A stretch of DNA of 64,000 bases from Pogonophryne albipinna (taxonomy: Eukaryota > Chordata > Actinopteri > Perciformes > Artedidraconidae). Position 1 is the stretch's first letter. Every line of letters begins with the position of its first letter. The DNA lies in the NCBI GenBank assembly GCA_028583405.1, contig JAPTMU010000027.1, forward strand, positions 1,227,056-1,291,055, in the 5' to 3' direction. The translations under genes were made by a program, and so were the position numbers. The notes under the pieces were generated by a model that saw only the letters and a program-made list of their open reading frames with translations, had not been told where the DNA came from and did not search any database. Shown piece by piece: positions 59,807 to 64,000 of this stretch.

Positions 59807-61358
59807 AAAGATCTAAAACATTTTCTATATACACAAAATAACCATTTCTCTCAAATATTGTTCACAAATCTTAAAAAATCTGTGATAGTGAGCACTTTTC
59901 CTTTGCCGAGATAATTCATCCCACCTCACAGGTGTGGCATATCAAGATGCTGATTAGACAGCATGATTATTGCACAGGTGTGCCTTAGGCTGGCCACTCT
60001 GAAACGTGCAGTTTTGCTTTATTGGGGGGGGGTCTGGGGGGCTCCGAAAACCAGGCAGTATCTGGTGTGACCACCATTTGCCTCACGCAGTGCAACACAT
60101 CTCCTTGGTATAGAGTTGATCAGGTTGTTGATTGTTGATTGTGGCCTGTGGAATGTTGGTCCACTCCTCTTCAATGGCTGTGCCAAGTTGCTGGATATTG
60201 GCAGGAACTGGAACACGCTGTCGTATACGCCGATCCAGAGCATCCCAAACATGCTCAATGGGTGACATGTCCGGTGAGTATGCTGACCATGCAAGAACTG
60301 GGATGTGTTCAGCCTCCAGGAATTGTGTACAGATCCTTGCAACATGGGGCCGTGCATTATCATGCTGCAACACGAGGTGATGGTCGTGGATGAATGGCAC
60401 AACAATGGGCCTCAGGATCTCGTCACGGTATCTCTGTGCATTCACAATGCCATCAATAAAATGCACCTGTGTTCGTCGTCCATAACATACGCCTGCCCAT
60501 ACCATAACCCCACCACCACCATGGGCCACTCGATTCACAACATTAACATTAGAAAACCGCTCACCCACACAACGCCACACACGCTGTCTGCCATCTGCCC
60601 TAAACAGTGAAAACCGGGATTCATCCGTGAAGAGAACACCTCTCCAACGTGCCAGACGCCATCGAATGTGAGCATTTGCCCACTCAAGTCGGTTACGACG
60701 ACGAACCGGAGTCAGGTCGAGACCCCGATGAGGACGACGAGCATGCAGATGAGCTTCCCTGAGACGGTTTCTGACAGTTTGTGCAGAAATTCTTTGGTTA
60801 TGCAAACCGATTGTTGCAGCAGCTGTCCGAGTGGCTGGTCTCAGACGATCTTGGATGTGGAGGTCCTGGGCTGGTGTGGTTACACGTGGTCTGTGGTTGT
60901 GAGGCCGGTTGGATGTACTGCCAAATTCTCTGAAACGCCTTTGGAGACGGCTTATGGTAGAGAAATGAACATTCAATTCACGGGCAACAGCTCTGGTGGA
61001 CATTCCTGCCGTCAGCATGCCAATTGCACGCTCCCTCAAAACTTGTGACATCTGTGGCATTGTGCTGTGTGATAAAACTGAACATTTTAGAGTGGCCTTT
61101 TATTGTGGCCAGCCTAAGGCACACCTGTGCAATAATCATGCTGTCTCATCAGCATCTTGATATGCCACACCTGTGAGGTGGGATGGATTATCTCGGCAAA
61201 GGAGAAGTGCTCACTATCACAGATTTTTTCAGATTTGTGAACAATATTTGAGAGAAATAGTTATTTTGTGTATATAGAAAATGTTTTAGATCTTTGAGTT
61301 CATCTCATGAAAAATGGGAGCAAAAACAAAAGTGTTGCATTTATATTTTTGTTCAGTG
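59806..61358 (-). mobile_element. Tc1 element, copy B
   Basis: The inverted repeat starts inside at 'ctcaaagatctaaaacattt' on the left and is complete on the right, ending GTTCAGTG (61358) with TA at 61359-61360. It is the most complete of the three copies and lacks any nested insertion. The left end is missing at the (CA)n junction. Confidence 0.93.
60083..61060 (-). CDS. Tc1 transposase, copy B (DD34E), altered C-terminus
   Basis: A 325-codon frame starts [19 protein letters not shown]. It has paired-type helix-turn-helix motifs ([18 protein letters not shown]; then [15 protein letters not shown]), a GRPR-like linker ([10 protein letters not shown]) and the catalytic triad FTDESRF, HDNARPH and SPIEHVWD with 34 residues between the second Asp and the Glu. 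The enzyme would cut and paste the element at TA sites. Relative to copy A, a tandem duplication of 7 bases (GTTGATT) near 60126-60140 shifts the frame after IPQATINN, replacing the last ~22 residues with about 15. The catalytic core is intact, so loss of function is possible but not certain. Confidence 0.92.
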   Translation of the reverse strand: MPQMSQVLRERAIGMLTAGMSTRAVARELNVHFSTISRLQRRFREFGSTSNRPHNHRPRVTTPAQDLHIQDRLRPATRTAAATIGLHNQRISAQTVRNRLREAHLHARRPHRGLDLTPVRRRNRLEWANAHIRWRLARWRGVLFTDESRFSLFRADGRQRVWRCVGERFSNVNVVNRVAHGGGGVMVWAGVCYGRRTQVHFIDGIVNAQRYRDEILRPIVVPFIHDHHLVLQHDNARPHVARICTQFLEAEHIPVLAWSAYSPDMSPIEHVWDALDRRIRQRVPVPANIQQLGTAIEEEWTNIPQATINNQQPDQLYTKEMCCTA

Positions 61359-61360
61359 TA

Positions 61361-63061
61361 GTTCATGTTTATACTGTACTATACCCCACACATGGCCCAA
61401 TGTGTTGTGTGCCATGTATTATCTCATGCTGCATGGTCTCTAGATTAAACTTAACAGACGTTTTTGGAGAGCTTTCAGATAATCGTACTTGCTCAGGTGT
61501 CATTTCATGCCCTTAGAGCAAGTTCCATTCCATTTTCTTCACCAAAGTCAGAGCTACTCTGTTCCACATACTCCCAGTCTTTATGCCATACTTGAGGTTT
61601 TAAGCTGGCTCTAGCTTTTTATGGTCTACAGGGCCTATCTCTTACTTTAGTGTGCAACAAAAAGTGCTCAAACTCACTCATTCAATAATTCTTCTTCTCT
61701 GTCTCGTAGTTAATGAATAGCTAATGACTCAGGACTAAATACTCGCTCCATATGGCCCCTAACACAGAGAGAATTGGACACCTCAAGACAGATGAAGGAA
61801 GATGGAAATACCATAAATGCCCAAGAACGTGGAACAGGTAATCGTCTCGGTTTAGAAAACAAAGGATTTGTCCAAACTGGTTTTTTTGTGTTCGTAAACC
61901 TTTTGATTATTTAAACCTTTTAAATGTGAAAACTTTATCACCGACATGAAAGAAAGAAAAAAATAGTTTAGTATGACTTTAACGGATAAATGGCATTTGT
62001 AATGTGGTAATGTATTACAGATAGAGTCCCATGGTTAACAGAGCAGACACTTTCTACTTCCTCCAAAGTCCAATGTTTCACTTTATTCCATCACCTCAGA
62101 ATCACTGCACATCAGACCATTTCCTTTGTGAAGAGTGGAACACCATTATCATACTCCAGCACTGCGGCTGATGGGATGGCTTTCTGCCCACAACTCTTTT
62201 AAAACTGTTTTACTGCCTGCGGATCATGACCGGTGAAAAGCTCTCTTTCTGCCTCATTTCACCACAGGCCATTATTCCTCATGCCATCCTCTTGTGTCGG
62301 GGGGGGGCTGGAGTGAGAGTATGCTGTAGTTGTTAGAGAATCAGGAAAGCTCTATAAACGAAGAACTGCGGAGGTGTGTCCACTCTTACAAGTCTTTCAG
62401 ATGAGTAGGAATATGTCTCCTTTTTAGGCTAGAGTAAATCATTTTTGAATTCATGAGATCGTATCCTATCTCTTCATGAGTGTGGAGTTTGGAACCTGAT
62501 ATTGATTCAGTTGGCTAAGAGGAGTAGAGATCTTGTCATTATGATGAAGTATTTGTTGGTTAAAGGTGTTTTTCTTGTCTTATGCAAGGTTGGCATTAAG
62601 CCAATAGAGCTTACATGACTGCACATACCAACAACTGAAAGGAGACTGTGGCTGGCCTTGCCTTTACAAACAGAAAAATACCTTAAACAATCTGATAACA
62701 GGTCTATCAGTTCATAATATACGTAACACTGGCTGATAACATGGACCTTTAATAATATGACATTCAGGAGTTAAAGCAGCAACAGAGTGAGAGTGAAAAC
62801 AGGACAGTACAGATTCACACAAGGTAAAACGTAATAATAATACCAAAAAAATAATGCAAAGATTACAAATAAAATGATATAACTGTTGAAACAAGATACC
62901 ACAACAAGGTAAAAGGTTGATCAGTTGAATGATCAGATATATACATATTTGGGATTGGATTGTTAAAAGAAATCTGGCCAAGACACAAGATTTGAACACT
63001 TACTTTAATCATTACAAGTGTTTTTGTTTTACAGTTACATTGAGCAGTGAGAGCAGCCCTA
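61361..63061. other. no recognised feature
   Basis: Unique-looking, moderately AT-rich DNA, possibly intronic or intergenic host sequence. A G9 run lies at about 62299. No exon could be supported. Confidence 0.4.
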
Positions 63062-63312
63062 AAAAGAAGCTGCAATTCTAGCGCTTTTTCTAGGCTTTGC
63101 GACCCATCAAAGAGCTTTTACATAAGTCTGCATCCACACATTCACACATTCATACAGAGGCAGAGGACATAAAAGGCGCCAGCTCCTCAGAGAGAGTCAC
63201 ATTCACACACTCTCACAATGAAGTATCTTGCCCAAGGCTACATGGACATATTGACTGCAGGGGTTGGGGATTGAACCACGACCCTCAGATTGAGCCACAC
63301 CATAGTGGGAGC
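63062..63312 (-). mobile_element. tRNA-derived SINE (minus strand)
   Basis: On the minus strand a head with 'tgtggctcaatc' and box B-like 'gtggttcaatcccc' (complement of 63263-63276) leads to 'ccttgggcaagatacttc' and a body with 'gtgtgaatgtgtgg', ending 'gatgggtcgcaaag'. This arrangement matches SINEs widespread in fish. Box A is degenerate. Confidence 0.65.
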
Positions 63313-64000
63313 TCACATACAGCACACTGAATTTAATGAAGGCCACATCTGTCTCGTCACCAACGCCTGCTAGCAAGGATCTGTATGTGAAAATCTGTGG
63401 CTCTATTTCTAACAGCATACCTCTGCACAATAATCAGGATGATAATTTTAGGCCATGCTCAGCGTCAGTGTCAAGACTGAACCATGTGAACTATGTGAGG
63501 AGGGCAACCTCTGCACAGGGTCCTGGGGACGGGGGCTGAGGCAGGATGTGGCCTGAGCCTGGCTCTGCTCATGGTAAACACCAACCGATCAAGTCATTGA
63601 TCAGATTCTCTGAATGTCATTTCAGGTCAACGGCAGCCTTTGTCTGGCCGGGTGTGATGGGGTAATATGAGTGTTAGCATTCTGCTGAATACTGATGTAT
63701 CACTGATGGTAAGAGCAGCGTTTACAGCCTGAGACCCCCACACACTGCCAGTGGGTTGTGGGGTTGTGGTAATCTAAAGGGTTAGTCACTGTGGAGCGGC
63801 CCGTTATCAGTACTCCAATCGTAACTCCTCTAAGGTTTGCACCGTTTGATTTTCACCCTCCTGTCGTGTTCAGGTCAAATGTGACCGGTTACTACTTTCA
63901 TCAATCGTAAATATTGTGTTTTACGTCTGATTGCTTCCAAGCCTTATGCTATCCTCCACAGTAGGCATGAACATATACAATTGCTGACCACCACTTTCAT
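63313..64000. other. no recognised feature
   Basis: No repeat, exon or RNA gene that I can support up to the window end. Confidence 0.4.

Overview
The window looks like repeat-rich DNA from a teleost fish. It holds L2-clade LINEs, Tc1 elements with long inverted repeats, many hAT elements with 8-bp target duplications, a TTAA-flanked piggyBac-type element, tRNA-derived SINEs, a KDZ (Zisupton-type) transposase and very long CA/GT microsatellites. All calls were made by eye. I recognise no complete host gene; every protein I can name belongs to a transposable element, and nearly all are broken.

Layout. 0-5.6 kb: non-autonomous DNA elements, including a piggyBac-type copy split by another transposon. 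5.6-14.3 kb: a multi-exon KDZ transposase pseudogene on the + strand. Its introns and coding sequence are interrupted by a hAT, a SINE and a Tc1, and the Tc1 itself carries another hAT. 14.4-20.6 kb: two larger hAT remnants, one containing a 1.46-kb fold-back and the other an in-frame 60-bp minisatellite at the start of its transposase plus a nested hAT. 20.6-24.9 kb: small MITE pieces and degenerate repeats.

24.9-33.3 kb: the most unusual structure, an imperfect palindrome of about 8 kb. Its arms are almost identical and each ends in a long CA/GT microsatellite. Each arm continues inward into tandem ~175-bp repeats, and a ~100-bp-stem palindrome sits in the centre. A 2.04-kb piggyBac-type element has inserted in the left satellite. 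34.5-38.7 kb: about 74 copies of a 57-bp repeat. The same 57-bp sequence occurs about 1.2 times in each palindrome arm, so the array probably came from that element or shares its source.

38.7-46.4 kb: a Tc1 fold-back derivative carrying TTAGGG-type hexamers, an L2 fragment, GT-rich DNA, a hAT with perfect 8-bp duplications and a MITE. 46.4-53.8 kb: two tail-to-tail L2 LINE pseudogenes, the first split by a 2.1-kb hAT. 53.8-64 kb: MITEs with long inverted repeats, a 2.2-kb hAT with a transposase remnant, a second Tc1 with a nearly complete DD34E transposase, a SINE, and about 2.4 kb with no recognised feature.

There are no operons or cooperating host genes here; the relationships are those of nested insertion, which gives a relative order of events.
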